Shown here: piece after piece, positions 1 to 11,863 of the stretch
How positions within the stretch are numbered: position 1 is the first letter of the stretch
How the letters are laid out: the number at the start of each line of letters is the position of its first letter
Source: Membranipora membranacea
Lineage: Eukaryota > Bryozoa > Gymnolaemata > Cheilostomatida > Membraniporidae
NCBI GenBank assembly: GCA_914767715.1
Contig: OU612071.1
Span: 17,232,948-17,296,947 of the forward strand
Direction: 5' to 3'
Length of the DNA: 64,000 nt
Position numbers and translations under genes: made by a program
The notes under the pieces: model-generated
The model's input: the letters and a program-made list of their open reading frames with translations, nothing else
The model's database searches: none
Told to the model about the DNA's origin: nothing

Positions 1-1084
1 CTGAAAACTGAACTCGCATACAAGAATCAATAATCAAAATTATTGTATTCCTACACTATTTCATATGAAATTTGCTCTAAAAAATCAAAAATCAGCTTCA
101 ATAATCCACCATCAGAGTCAAATATAGTTTTGGAATGTTTAGCTATAATCATTTGCAAAAATGATAACTATTTACTGAGAAAAATGCTAAATGTAAATCA
201 GTCGTTATTGCTTGATAGTGCATCATTTATTAGAGTTCTACACATGACGTCAAATTCTCCCTTATCAACGAAAACAACATTTGTATGCTGCAGAAACTGA
301 GCACATGTACGGAATCAGAAATGATTGATCTATCTGTATTACCCTGGTCAGGGATTGGAGAGAGTGAATATGATGACAATGATAATTTAACAACCAAAGC
401 ATAGGTTTGCCCGAAGCCTACATTAGTTCCAAAAATGATGTATTAAATATACGTTCCCGAAACCATGCAATAGCATTGCGAGTAGGAAAATCTGGGCTCA
501 GACATTGGGTGATCACTTAATTACTGATGATGAGCCAGAATGAGGTGAGATAGACACCATGAATTTATTTTTATTATGTTACAGTACATTCTGCTGTAGT
601 TTCCATATAGGTGGGCCTACATCTATATACGGAATCTTTGCACACAGTAAATCGAATATCTGTATCTGTAATTTTAACCTGATATTAACCTCGAGACAAC
701 ATTCAAGCCAGGAGATGCCACATATTGCTACCTTATGAAGGTCCTGTATGACATTCTGAAAAAAAATTGGCTGCAGTTTATTGTCTTGCCTGATTGAAAT
801 ATTTTATCGAGCACAAATCACTCCTGATACCTGGGTAGTATTATGATAGGCTGTTGTCTTTCTATCAATTTGCAGCTGGTTGCCAGCGCTCCAGCCATAG
901 TCAAGCAATACAAGACAGCCACAGTGTGTTCTGGTTGTAGTTTGTGATTTATCTAAAAACCCAGTTTGGTGGTGCTGCTTCATCTTTATTTTGAATATAA
1001 TATATACAATTCTCTCTCTCTTTCGGTTGCATGTTTAAATCTGGTATTGTCTCGATTTTTGTGATACAGTATTGAATGATATCA
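1..1084. other. Non-coding, no gene seen
   Basis: AT-rich sequence with only short random open frames. The longest, at 43-300, has low-complexity composition and no domain, and no convincing splice-site pair joins it to anything. I see no RNA gene or clear repeat here. Confidence 0.5.
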
Positions 1085-1290
1085 GGTTATCAGGTTAGCC
1101 TAGTGGTTTTTCGGATTGGATAATTGATCTGACGACTGGTTTTCGATTCCCGAGCATGGCCCCTGAGAAGCCGAGTACGGTAGATTGTTCCAATGGGTAC
1201 CAACGCTTTATCCATTGTAGGTCCCAATTGGCTCGGGTTGGCTTTGGGCTGTTTGGACTCAGCGGGTGGTAATGAGTAGTGCAAAACCGC
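1085..1290 (+). repeat. tRNA-like SINE sequence
   Basis: An A-box-like stretch (TTAGCCTAGTGG, about 1095-1106) is followed after about 30 bases by a B-box-like stretch (GGTTTTCGATTCC, about 1138-1150). This is the spacing of an RNA polymerase III internal promoter in a tRNA-derived SINE. The following GC-richer segment to about 1290 would be the SINE body. No tRNA cloverleaf is intact, so it is not called a tRNA gene. Confidence 0.45.
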
Positions 1291-3245
1291 TTAGAAGTAC
1301 CAGTCATGGCTAACATATGAATTAATAAACTATTTATATCCATATCTAATAGTCATCACATAATACTTGAAGTTGCCCAGTCTCGCATAGAGTGAATGCA
1401 ACTCACATTTCCATTCAGCTCGCATACTTTCCAGAGTTTATAGATTGCTCATTTATGATGATTATATTACTTGTAGAGTCACACCAAAGTCTGACATGTA
1501 GTAGAGAGGACTGAGTATCCAACGGATGGCTTCGCTATATTTGCAGCTGTGGCTTCAGGTGAGCCTGTTCTTATTATTGTATTGAGTTGAGTTGTATCCG
1601 TTATCCTACAACTCCTAGCTTACAATTATAACACTACAGTTCTGTGACAATTTTTGATCACATGTGTCACCATTCCCTAGTCTTAATGTTACTCATCTCA
1701 TACCTTGGTGTATGGAAGTTGAGGGAAGGTGTTTAACCAGATAACAGTTAAGCAGCATTGAGATGGGGTACATTTATATTTTTGTATTGTATTCATCTCA
1801 TTCCATGAATAGGAATTTAGCTATGAATCTTCAAACTCGACAGACTGAAAACATGACACCACAATAATATCAATAATAGTTGTAGGTAGATTGGGCAGGG
1901 CTTGCCAATATTACTTGCCTATGTACTATTTTTTGAAATCACATGGGGATCTATCGATCAGACTCAAAACATATTCAATGAAACAAAGCAAAACTCGGGC
2001 CAGAAAATGACAGGGAAGAGGGAAATCCACTAGTTGCAAATTGGGGATTATTTTCATTGATTACATTTTGTTAACCTCTTTGAACACTCTACACCTGTAC
2101 TGCTTGAGACCAATGAAGACCAGTCAGCACATAGTCAGAAGAATTGACAAAGTTTGCTTGTGGCCTATGAGTGGAGTACATGTAACGATGGTTTGCAATG
2201 TGATGATGTTATATCTGGATATTGACATTTTAATTAAGGTTAGAGGAATGTCCGGGACCCTCATGATTGATTTATAAGTAGATTGTGTTAATTAAAGATA
2301 ATGAGCAATTAATTTCCCACGTATGTTAATAATGTTTCCTTTTAATGCTGTGCATCACTAATAAGTATCATATATAATGTAATGTTCCCCTAACTATCGT
2401 CAGTTGTGATATTGGGATCGAGAATAAAAGTAGCAATTCTATCAGCTCACTCTTTCCTTATTAACATCTCACACTATCCAACTCATAAGAATTCTCCCAA
2501 TATAACTCACCATCGAGACACAACACTAAATCATTACACACAGCATAAATACAGGACATTATCAGACACAAAGATGTAACTATAACACCAACCAAAAAGA
2601 CTCATTTTCAGTTACATCAATGATAAGGATTGGGTAACAATGAATTACCAGAAGAAAAAATGAAACTGTAGCCTGTCATGACCATTGGAAGTTCCTTCTA
2701 TGCATATGTTCCTTCTATGTTCTTACAAGTCTCTTATATTGCTGAGAGTTAATAATTGTATTCTTGTACAATAAGATGTCTTCCAAAAGATCAAGATGAC
2801 ACAACTATTAACTATATAACAGGTGACCATGTCATTACATACCACACTATTTAGCCTATCCGCATTCGGTTTTTTTGTATGATACATCTGTTGTCAAAAT
2901 TCCTAGCCTGCTTGATTGGGGTATCTTGTTTAGTAAAGTTATTGAAAGCATAGTGGGCATCTGGAGTTAAAAACAAGCGTGTGCCCTGTGCACACCCCTA
3001 GGAAATGTTGTTCTCACTGTGGTTGCAGAGCGGCATATTTCACATTTTGGGTATCAGTAGCGTGCCGCCTCAAATAGCTGCCTATTGCAATATCCGGCCC
3101 TCTAAGACCACAGGGGAACAACCAATTGTTCCCCTGGTCATTACATAGCTGTTCAAATTGATGTTCAGTTTTGACTAAATGGGTTCCTTGAAGTCACAGC
3201 TGGAGTTTGGGACTTGCACACATGCAGGTAAACATGCAGGTACAC
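1291..3245. other. Non-coding, no gene seen
   Basis: Short open frames only; the one at 2041-2277 has no recognisable domain. A splice-like run TTTGCAG...TTCAG|GTGAGCC occurs near 1540-1565, but no reading frame supports an exon. Confidence 0.45.
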
Positions 3246-3426
3246 CTAGACCACCCGGACCACCCGGACCACCCGGACCAACCGGACCACCTTGACCACC
3301 CGGACCACCAGAACCACCCGGACAACCCGGACCACCCGGACCACCCGGACCACCCGGACCACCCGGACCACCCGGACCACCCGGACCACCCGGACCACCT
3401 AGACCACCTAGACCACCTAGACCACA
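3246..3426. repeat. 9-bp GC-rich minisatellite (CCACCCGGA)n
   Basis: About twenty tandem copies of a 9-base unit CCACCCGGA, with edge variants CCACCTAGA. It is open in several frames, giving Gly-Gly-Pro, Trp-Ser-Gly or Asp-His-Pro peptides, as expected of an in-phase 9-mer. It stands out from the AT-rich surroundings. The Gly/Pro frame is not collagen: there is no regular Gly-X-Y chain beyond the array and no splice context. Confidence 0.9.
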
Positions 3427-4184
3427 CATTGGCGCTTGACAATAGACCTGTGATAGGTAAATAAACATCAGGATACTGTCAGTCAGTATTGAGTTATTTC
3501 AAAGTTGGAATGAAGACGACTACTTGGTAGTGGGCATAGTATATCTTTTATGCTCAAATGATAGCATTTTCCTTCCCATCAAGGGCTAAAATTACAGTCA
3601 GAAGTTAACACCAGGGAAGTGCTGAATGCATTGCATTGAAGATATACCCAGGCAAATTGGTTTCATAAGAATGTATAATGTTTCAAGTTACCTTAACTTT
3701 AGCCCAATGTTCCAACATTTCGCTTCTTCTTATGGGTGCTGTATCATATTCAAAAAAATTAATTTTTATGTTATTGGCTGCAGTAGGTAGCTGTCTAACA
3801 TAATCGCAAATGTTGATTTCACATGGTGGTGTGTTCCTGTTACCTCCCAACTTGAGCATTCATTAAAAAGGGTCAGTCCTATTAGAAATGTGGATATATC
3901 ACTCCAGTAAATCAAATATTGTGAGTTCATAGGGCAAATAAAATTAACAAAAAAATGAAAATTGTGGAAAATAGCAATTAGTTTTTGTTCAATTATTTTA
4001 GCAAGGATCATAATGGATCATAGAGGTCAGGGGGAGGCAATAAATCACTATGATCCCAATTTTCAGACTTTGCAGCAGTTTTACTGGAATTAGGTTATTT
4101 CATATGCCTTAATGACTTTTCAGCCTCAGATCTTTAAAACCGTACCAAACATGGCCTAGTAGGACTGTCACTTTAAATGTATTT
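3427..4184. other. Non-coding, no gene seen
   Basis: AT-rich spacer between the minisatellite and the diverged duplication. The minus-strand open frame at 3766-4011 shows no domain and no splice support. Confidence 0.4.
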
Positions 4185-5010
4185 CACTGAGCCAGTTAAA
4201 TCTGTATTAGAAACTAGCTATTTACCAATGGAATTAGTCCAATGTTTGCCCAAAACCAATTTTCCGTTGTGTTTCTTATAAATGTTGAGGCCTTTCATGA
4301 TCAAGGTTTTTGCTGAATAAATAAACGTTTTGGCAGTCAAGGTGAACATAAAAGTCCTAGTTTCTTGGATGCTTTGGATTCAGATTAGATAGATATATCA
4401 GGCTAAAACTTGTTTGCTCACGCCCAAATAATACCACTAGGCCGATGTATTCATAAGGTTTTATGATAATTTCACAACCAAAGCGGAGCGAACACTATAT
4501 ATTTGATGAGTGATCCTTTGTGTGCCGAATGATACATAATCACTGAGATACTCAGGGAATAAGAATCGTTATTTTTAGATTTCACAAACTGCTCCGTACT
4601 GAGCCAGTTAAACCTGTTTTGTAGACACTAGCTATTTACAAATTCTTTGCCAAAACTAATTTGCAGACTAAAATGATTCCCATTGTTTGTCTAATTATAT
4701 TAAGACTCACTCGATGTCAAAATTTCTGCAGAATAAATTGCTCTTTGCGCAGTCAAGGTGTTCATAACAAATCTGTTTCTTTGATATCAAAGTTAGAAAG
4801 AAACTACTACTATTTGATTGTTCATGTGAAATACCACCAATCAAATGTATTCTGAAAGTTATATAATTTCCCAACCATTTGGGAGCGAATAATATACAAC
4901 TTCTGAGTGGTTCTTGGCACATGGGGCACAAGTAAAATGTCACGAATAGAATTAGTTGATATCAGCCTTATATTGACTGCTGAAAAATGATGCTGAAAGA
5001 CTAATGCATG
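4185..5010. repeat. Diverged tandem duplication, period about 415 bp
   Basis: Two head-to-tail copies begin near 4187 and 4600 with ACTGAGCCAGTTAAA. Both continue in the same order through ACTAGCTATTTAC, a TGCTGAATAAAT / TGCAGAATAAAT segment, GCAGTCAAGGTG, a degenerate middle, and a GGAGCGAA block about 300 bases in. Identity looks moderate with indels, so the duplication is old. No coding potential is shared by both copies. Confidence 0.6.
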
Positions 5011-5967
5011 AAGAAGATCAAAAGGAACAAAGGTCACAATCTCAATTTGTTACCCTGTCTTGACTTTCTTATCTCTAAATATTGGGCTAAGCAATAGAGT
5101 AGTGAGGTATGATTGTAGAGATAAAGGCAAAGGTGATGTTTACAGTTGACAAAGTTAAAAATCATTGATAATTTGCAAAAAAAGAACAGAGATTCATAGC
5201 TTCCCCGCCCCCTCCCCTATATGACCGCCTATGACCGAGATTGCCTTCCTGAACAACATTAACGGTTGGCTGCGGGTATGATATGTAGTAATACTGAAGC
5301 TGTAATTGTCATCAAGTTTTGTTACCAACAAATTATTTTTTTAAACAGTTAGCAAGTCAAACCAAAACTATAGTCTCTATAATATTTTCTTCGATAGGCA
5401 CAGCGGATCGGCCTCTGCGTAAGATGGATGTTTAAACCTCAACACTCCAAGTAAACAATATGAATCACCAAAATGTACATTTTAGTTAGTGTGATAACAA
5501 AGCACCTTATCGTCATGCATACCTGGATCTCAGGTGAGATCCTACTTTTAAACCCAACTTAGTTCTGTCATAACCAATTAAAATATTTTATCTTTCTTGT
5601 TTTTAGGATATTCACAGGCAGTTCACTGGCAGCTCAATCTGAAGATTTTCAGGACACAAGAAAAGTAAGAGCAAAGTGTACCAGTTGAATTTTTTAAGTA
5701 TTTATTCTGGTTTGCAAACGAAAGTGTTTACGAAGGAGAGATAATGCAATGAATGTCTGAAAGCATTTTGCAAACTTAGTGTGGTCCAACATTATTGTGT
5801 GTTTCCTACATTACAATGATTACTGTTCCATGGAGGAGAGAAAGATACTTTGCAAAAACTTCTTTACAATTCAATCACATCATGCCTTTTCTTATCACAA
5901 GTAGGCATTCAATGATTAAATATATAGAATCATCTCCAAATATATTGCTGGCAGAATACAAATGTTT
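5011..5967. other. Non-coding, no gene seen
   Basis: No gene recognised. A stretch at about 5608-5665 is bracketed by TTTTTAG and GTAAGA and could be a small exon, but it matches nothing I know and is not called. Confidence 0.35.
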
Positions 5968-6423
5968 TTAAAGGGATAATACACTTCTGACCTCTGTTTG
6001 GCAGCCAATGGAGCACAGAAAAATGTATGTACATACATAAACTCCTTATTTGTAATTCAAAACTCCTTGTTCTGCTCAAATGTGCATTCTAAATTGTAGT
6101 TGTGCATCTCCAACAAGAAATAAGACAACTAACAGAATTGCTTGTGAACTGAAAAAAGCTGATTTTGTGAGCAGTTGTGTGCTCCTACCTCTTGGTTAGT
6201 GTCTCAATTATACAGATACTCATGAGTACGCATGTGCAATAATGATGACCTTTGGACTTTAGCTTGTTATTTTCTAACATCCCAGCTTTACACTTTTATT
6301 ACCATAACCGGATATGGTAATAAAAGTGTAAAGCTGGGCTGTTGAGGAGTTTATGTATGTACTTACATTTTTCTGTGCTCCATTGGCTGCCAAACAGAGA
6401 TCAGAAATGTATTATCCCTTTAA
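5968..6423. mobile_element. Foldback element, internally deleted copy
   Basis: Starts TTAAAGGGATAATACACTTC and ends with its inverse, TATTATCCCTTTAA, so termini are inverted and contain TTAA. The left arm (about 5968-6305) matches the left arm of the large palindrome at 14559-15240 almost base for base. The right arm keeps only the central inverse of the ACACTTTTATTACCATA motif and the outermost 70-80 bases, so roughly 225 bases of it are lost. Non-autonomous: no open frame. Confidence 0.8.
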
Positions 6424-8541
6424 TATCTAAAATTTAGTACGAGTTGAGTCCACATCACATCATAACAAAAAAAGTCCGACGCAAAAAGCTGATCATCTCA
6501 ATTTGATAAAGGCGTCAGAAAGCACTATGTCAAATGGGGCAGGTGCATGTAAATGTCATAGTTTTAAATGTATTGGGCTGACGTAGAAAACTGTGGAAAG
6601 CTCTTATTTTGACTATGGTAGTTTGAGCAATTGATGACAATACACTATCTCATGTACTCTGTAATACTCATAGTGACTACCCTCACCAAGTTTGAGAATG
6701 TATGTCTTCAAGAAAATCTGATCTGAATAGCTCTCTTTTTCTTTCTTTCTACGAAAAAACCTGAAATTTTATGTTTATAACTCACTTTGACTATTCTGGC
6801 AAAGGCAAACTGGATCATATCGTTGCCTTTTGTGGTTATCATTGTGGACATGTGTAACCAGGACAATCGATTCAACAGGTACCTAAACAATATCAATAAA
6901 ATGACAAAATTCTGTATTGGATGATCAATTTAGTTGCTTGATACTGCCATTGAAGAAGCCAATATTAAACAAGTCAGAACAGATATCATAAGACAGGGAA
7001 AATGTTCTTCTATTTATTTTCCTTTCAAAAATTGAATGTTCAGTCACCATATAAAATACTTGATTTGTTTTGTATTGAAAGGTTCCATGCAAATTTATAG
7101 TTTATGTTGAAAATATATCCAATGTGAATCAAAAACTACCGCCTCATCACTAGGTTGATTAATTAAGTGAAGCCAACAATGTGTTGGTCATTATCAGAGT
7201 TTTTCACTGAGTGAATGAAAACCTGAAAATCACTAGGAGCTTATGACAGTGAAATCCATTATATTTCCGTAGGAAATAAAGTATAATCTGTTTTAACCCC
7301 AACTATATATGAAACATGCACACAAAATTGTGTCTGTTGATAAGGCAGGCCATAACAAAATCAAAATCCCTATAAACGAAGATCTCTCCGAACCGGGGCA
7401 TGTGTTAAATTAGATTCACTCATGTTAACACAAGTTAGTTACATACTTCGAAAAAGCTTAACTTAAGAGGTTTTACTGTCCAGTGGGCAAAATGACTCAA
7501 TAGTCAAGTTTATAAAATTGATGTGCTTTCCTCTTAATCAGAAGTTTTTCAAAAGCAAAAAACTCAAATTTTAGGGTTGGAATTTTATCTTTGGAAGGCA
7601 ATCCAACGATAGATATCCCATCGCACCTCCGTATTTATATAGAATTTAAAAGTTATTTGGAGTAGTCTTCATTTGTGTTTTATCTTGCCCTCATCATTTC
7701 TGTGGATAATGTAACAAATGTATAATTATGCTTTGTTCTGATTGCCTGTTGGGAAGGAGAAAGAGCCAATCCCAGGTCAACATAACTGAATTTCTTTCAT
7801 ATTCCATCTTTTATTTCTACCTGGCTCCAACTCTCCCTCTCACCAGCCAATGAGAGCAAACATTGTCAAGGGCAAGGTGATATAATTGTCAAATGGTTGA
7901 TGATAAATTTTCAAAGATGTAAGGTTCTTTTGGTGCTAGAAAGCATTTTATCAATCTAGAGGGAAAATCAAAATATCAATATCCCTGACTCTGGAAGAGG
8001 GTCATGTCCAATGCTAATAACGATTTGAGGAATTGTATGTACTATATAATATTTGACTGTGATGGCCTACTAAAATTCAAAATACTAAACATCAATTGTG
8101 TTCCATGTTAGAGCTGTCTGAGCGCAACAATGCAATACTCATAATTTTCCTTTGCAGATGGTCGCACATTGAGCAACACCTTTTATTGCAGCTCTGCTTC
8201 AGAGAAGATGGTTAGGGTGACCGGTCGGTGAGTAGAATAAACTTTAATCATAAACCAAGGTTCTCTTCCCATATCTTCTCACTTTGGTTGACCAGGCTTG
8301 ACAAGGCTGAGAGCGAGCTGTGAAGTTTTCCTACCTCAAACTGTTTAGATATTATATTGTCTATATTTATATTTTTGATGAAAAGGCTACCTACAGACAA
8401 CACCCTTTATAATCAGCAAGCAGCACTCAAGGAATTTTCCTTCTAGCCTTTATGATGAAGATATCAACAATTATGATAACAAAAAACAAACAAGCCTTTC
8501 ATTTGGCTTGTACTTGAGCAGGAAACATCAACTCGTGATTA
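6424..8541. other. Non-coding, no gene seen
   Basis: AT-rich spacer without a recognisable gene. A 71-base stretch at 8158-8228 lies between TTTGCAG and GTGAGT and is open in one frame, but has no identifiable domain or partner exon. Confidence 0.35.
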
Positions 8542-8834
8542 AATTTACAAGTTAAGTGAGACTTACCTACGTAGTCCGTAAGTTGAAACTTGACTATAAT
8601 TCTCATTGAAGCACTGCTATACTATGGGAGACCAAAGGAATTCCACCGCGCCTGCGCAGCTCCTCACAATTTACCAGCACCCGACAAAGTTGTGACGCAA
8701 ACAAAAATTTTTATACTTCCCTCTGGTTAGGGTGGGATGGAGGGCCTTTGGTCTCTCATAGTATAGCAGTGCTTCAATGAGAATTATAGTCAAGTTAAGG
8801 ACTACGTAGGTAAGTCTCACTTAACTTGTAAATT
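8542..8834. repeat. Inverted repeat at 3' end of DIRS-like element
   Basis: Arms of about 90-97 bases (8542-8638 and 8745-8834) are reverse complements with one small indel, separated by about 106 bases. Each arm includes a variant of the element's terminal repeat (GAAGCACTGCTATACTATGG). The position next to the 48-bp terminal repeat suggests the complementary region that DIRS elements use to close a circular intermediate, or a related solo terminus inserted there. Confidence 0.75.
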
Positions 8835-8880
8835 CTCATACTGAAGCACTGCAATAATACTATGGGATTCCCAAAGGAAT
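8833..8880. repeat. DIRS-like inverted terminal repeat, 3' copy
   Basis: 48 bases beginning TTCTCATACTGAAGCACTGC are the exact reverse complement of 13029-13076. They lie just downstream of the recombinase stop side of the element. Confidence 0.85.
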
Positions 8881-9049
8881 CTTTGTCCGGTCACAGCTAG
8901 GGTGCTTCAATAAATAATACTACCTTTCTTACCGAATTTAGAGTCAATGTAAGTCATTTCTATCAGACCTTCATCAATGAGTACGGTAGTAATAACAGAT
9001 ATGAGATACTTCGTTTTGTAGATCATACATATCTTAAGATAATTGTATT

Positions 9050-10020
9050 TCAAACAATAAACAAAACAGTGTATGATAGCACAGCATGAGTAAAAGTATC
9101 ATTCTGATTGATAATAGATTTTTTATAAAACCTAGCAAAAGTATGGGCGTTAGACCACCCAGCTGCTTTCAAGATAATGTCAATGTCAGTTCTACTGGCA
9201 GCTTTACTGCTGCTTGCAGCCCTGGTATTATGGGCAGAGAACGAATTAGGTACACCAGCAGTGTGAATGCAATCACATATCCAGCGACTAATCGACTGAG
9301 TAGTAACACCTTTATGAGGCTTTTGGAAGCTTATAAAAAGTTGAGAGATATCTTGTTGAAAGTCTCTCGTCCGTTCAATATACTTCCTCAGGCAGAGGAC
9401 AGGGCATATAGTATCATCTATGGTTAATCTACAAATTTTCAAAACAGTTTGATAGCCAGGTCTAGTAGTTTTGAGTACCTTGGTAAACTGGCAAACAATG
9501 TCATTACCATCGTTGCTACAGAAAGAAATATCCATAGCTCCTAATGATTGAACTCTATGACCAGAAGATAAGGCTATGAGAGTCGCACATTTATATGTTA
9601 ACTGTTTCAAAGAGGACAGATTATTGTCAACAGCTTTTAAATGGTTTAGCACAATGCCAATATCCCAGGTTTGTTGATGCTTAGGCAGAGCTGGTCGTAG
9701 TTTGAAGATGCCTTTCTTAAATTGAACGGTGAGTGGATGTTTACCGAAGTCAATATTAGCAGGTTCATCAATTAGCTGAACAGTTTGAGACAAAGCTGAT
9801 CTCGCCGAGATTATGGTGGAGTAGCTCTTACCATTCTTAAAGAGTTCTGTTAGGAAGTTGATTCCGACTGTGATCCTCACATGGAGATGGTCAATCACCC
9901 CGACTGATGTACAGTAATCTTTAAAGAGTTGCGTATAATGTAGATATTGATCATGAGTAGACTTTGATAAGCTAGCCGCACAGATAGTGATTGCTTCATG
10001 AGATAAGTATAGGGTGAGCC
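9050..10020 (-). CDS. DIRS-like tyrosine recombinase
   Basis: This enzyme would integrate the element's circular DNA intermediate by site-specific recombination. The frame stays open upstream of the first Met (about 9898) to roughly 10020, where it overlaps the end of the RNase H frame; that upstream part fits the N-terminal SAM-like region of such recombinases. The catalytic set is visible: Arg in SSGHRVQSLG, His-Asn-Thr-Arg in SAHNTRAAS, and the nucleophile Tyr in FARFYKK. The order and spacing are those of the tyrosine recombinase family and this ORF looks uninterrupted. It lies downstream of RNase H, the usual DIRS order. Confidence 0.8.
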
Positions 10021-10021
10021 C

Positions 10022-10873
10022 TTATCGTCTTCCCAATAACCTGAAACAATGTAAATTGAGTTTAGCCCATATGGGATGCTCACTCATAGGGTCATGCGGT
10101 AACCGTACAGTGTCACATTGCACTGGTAACGGTAGTGGATGGTCGACTAAGCAGTCGAGGATTAATGGCAACCAGTATTGTGTATTCCAAGATGGAGCCA
10201 CTAAGATAAGTTCAGCTTTATCATTAACACATTTGTTGACAACTTTGCCAACAAGGGCAAAGGGAGGGAAAGCATAACATAGTTTGAAAGTGCCCCAGTT
10301 TACAATAAATGCATCAGTGGCGACGCTATGAGGGTCAGGTTTCCATAAAATGTACCGGTCTACTTTGTTATTTAATCTAGAAGCAAACAAGTCAATGTCA
10401 GGATTGCCAAAGTTCATTGTGATTTTTCTGAAGCATATATTATTGATAGTCCACTCTGTGTATGGAGTAAAATTTCTTGATTCAAAATCTGCTTCATGGT
10501 TATCTACCCCGGGTATATACGAGGCTGACAGCTGAATGTTCTGTTCTTTACACCATAGCCAAAGCTGTTTTGCTAGTGAGTCTGATTCTTTTATTCTACC
10601 ACCCATGTTGTTTATATAATACATAGCACAAGTATTGTCCAGCTTTACAGCTATATGCTGAGACCTGGTTGGGTGAAAAGATTTGATAGCAAGCCAACAT
10701 GCATAAAGCTCAAGCCAATTTATGTGCATGAGTCGTTCGTTAGGAGACCATAAACCACCAGTTTTGGAACTACCGCAAACACCTCCCCATCCCTTTAGAG
10801 ATGCATCAGAATAAATAGACATAGATATAGTTGACTTTTTGATGTCCACAGGTATCAGAATGTCATCAGACAA
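10022..10873 (-). CDS. DIRS-like RNase H domain
   Basis: Would degrade the RNA strand during reverse transcription. Acidic residues expected of RNase H are present in order: Asp in IYSDASLKGWGG, Glu in HINWLELYACW, Asp in VKLDNTCAMYY, and Asp in NHEADFESR. A C-terminal extension with DIDLFASRLNNK and YAFPPFALVGK is typical of DIRS and related elements, bridging RNase H to the recombinase. The frame is open for 283 codons but is separated from the reverse transcriptase by stops and frameshifts. Confidence 0.8.
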   Translation of the reverse strand: MSDDILIPVDIKKSTISMSIYSDASLKGWGGVCGSSKTGGLWSPNERLMHINWLELYACWLAIKSFHPTRSQHIAVKLDNTCAMYYINNMGGRIKESDSLAKQLWLWCKEQNIQLSASYIPGVDNHEADFESRNFTPYTEWTINNICFRKITMNFGNPDIDLFASRLNNKVDRYILWKPDPHSVATDAFIVNWGTFKLCYAFPPFALVGKVVNKCVNDKAELILVAPSWNTQYWLPLILDCLVDHPLPLPVQCDTVRLPHDPMSEHPIWAKLNLHCFRLLGRR

Positions 10874-11056
10874 CCACCACTCAATGTTAAGTACTGCGTT
10901 GTGACAGTTTCATACTCGCATCAAAATTACCATGAGAGAATTTTGAGCAGAGATTTTATCTCTCTCCAAGTCCCGGTAGAATAATTTCCCCCATTTACAT
11001 CCTTGAGAATTTGCTATCAAAAGGCCTACAAGACTGGCTACTTCTCTAATTGAGAT

Positions 11057-11690
11057 TTACATGTGATGTTTCAAGATATGTTTACATTTCTTGCAGAGTA
11101 ATGAAATAGTCATACGAGTACTGTTTATACAAAAACCTAGATGTGTAATAGAATGAGATGGTGTAAGTACAGATTTCTCTTCGTTTACTGAGAATCCCAA
11201 AGATTCAAACAAATCCTGGGCAACATGTAAGCTTTCCAGAAGCTTTGATTTAGACTTAGTTATGATAATCATATCATTGACATAAATAATGAGCACCTAA
11301 CACCATGTGTGCCTCTAAGCACAGCAAGAACAGGCTTACAAATTCTAGTGAAAATGCGACAAGCACTTGTTAACTATCAAAGACCATAACTTGATACATA
11401 TAAAGTTTTTCTCCCCAAAAGTATTTGAGGTATTTACGATGTTCTCTTGCAATGGGAACAGAGAAGTAAGCGTCTGAAAGGTCAATGCTACCAAGCCAAT
11501 CTTTACTTTGGATTAAATCCCATACAAAGCCCAGATGTTCCATCTTGAAGTGTTCATATTTTATGAATTTATTTAGTGGTTTCAGATTTAGAATGATACA
11601 AATTTTACCATTGGATTTTGTCCTGGTAAAAATATTGGATATAAATTCACCTGTCTCATGATTAGACGAGATAATAGCCGCAATGCTGAG
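11057..11690 (-). pseudogene. DIRS-like reverse transcriptase, frameshifted
   Basis: Reading the minus strand across frames gives the DIRS-type series: EFISNIFTR, ILNLKPLNKFI, HFKMEHLGFV, SIDLSDAYFSVPIAREHRKY, then FTRICKPVLAVLRG and LIIYVNDMI, then LGFSVNEEKS and THLGFCIN. At least two frameshifts break it; one is near 11297, just before the active-site box. The usual Y-x-D-D box reads YVND, so the first catalytic Asp is lost as well. It is therefore inactive. Confidence 0.8.
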
Positions 11691-11863
11691 AAGTCAATTC
11701 ACTTCAAAGTCAATTGCATCATACTCACTAGATGAGAATTTTATGGGAATTTTATTTTGAATTGGAAAACTTTCAAACTCCGATTTGTATCCAGATATGC
11801 AGTTCAGAATGTAACTGTCAGAGGTTATAGATTTCCATGTCAATAAACAATCTTTAAGTGCAC

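Noticed and set aside
3175-3468. Open frame of Gly-Gly-Pro repeats resembling collagen or silk
   Set aside because: It is the translation of a 9-bp minisatellite, open in several frames at once, without flanking coding sequence or splice sites.
8158-8228. Possible small plus-strand exon between TTTGCAG and GTGAGT
   Set aside because: Only 71 bases, no recognisable peptide, and no partner exon in phase. Similar candidates at 5608-5665 and 1510-1560 are no better.
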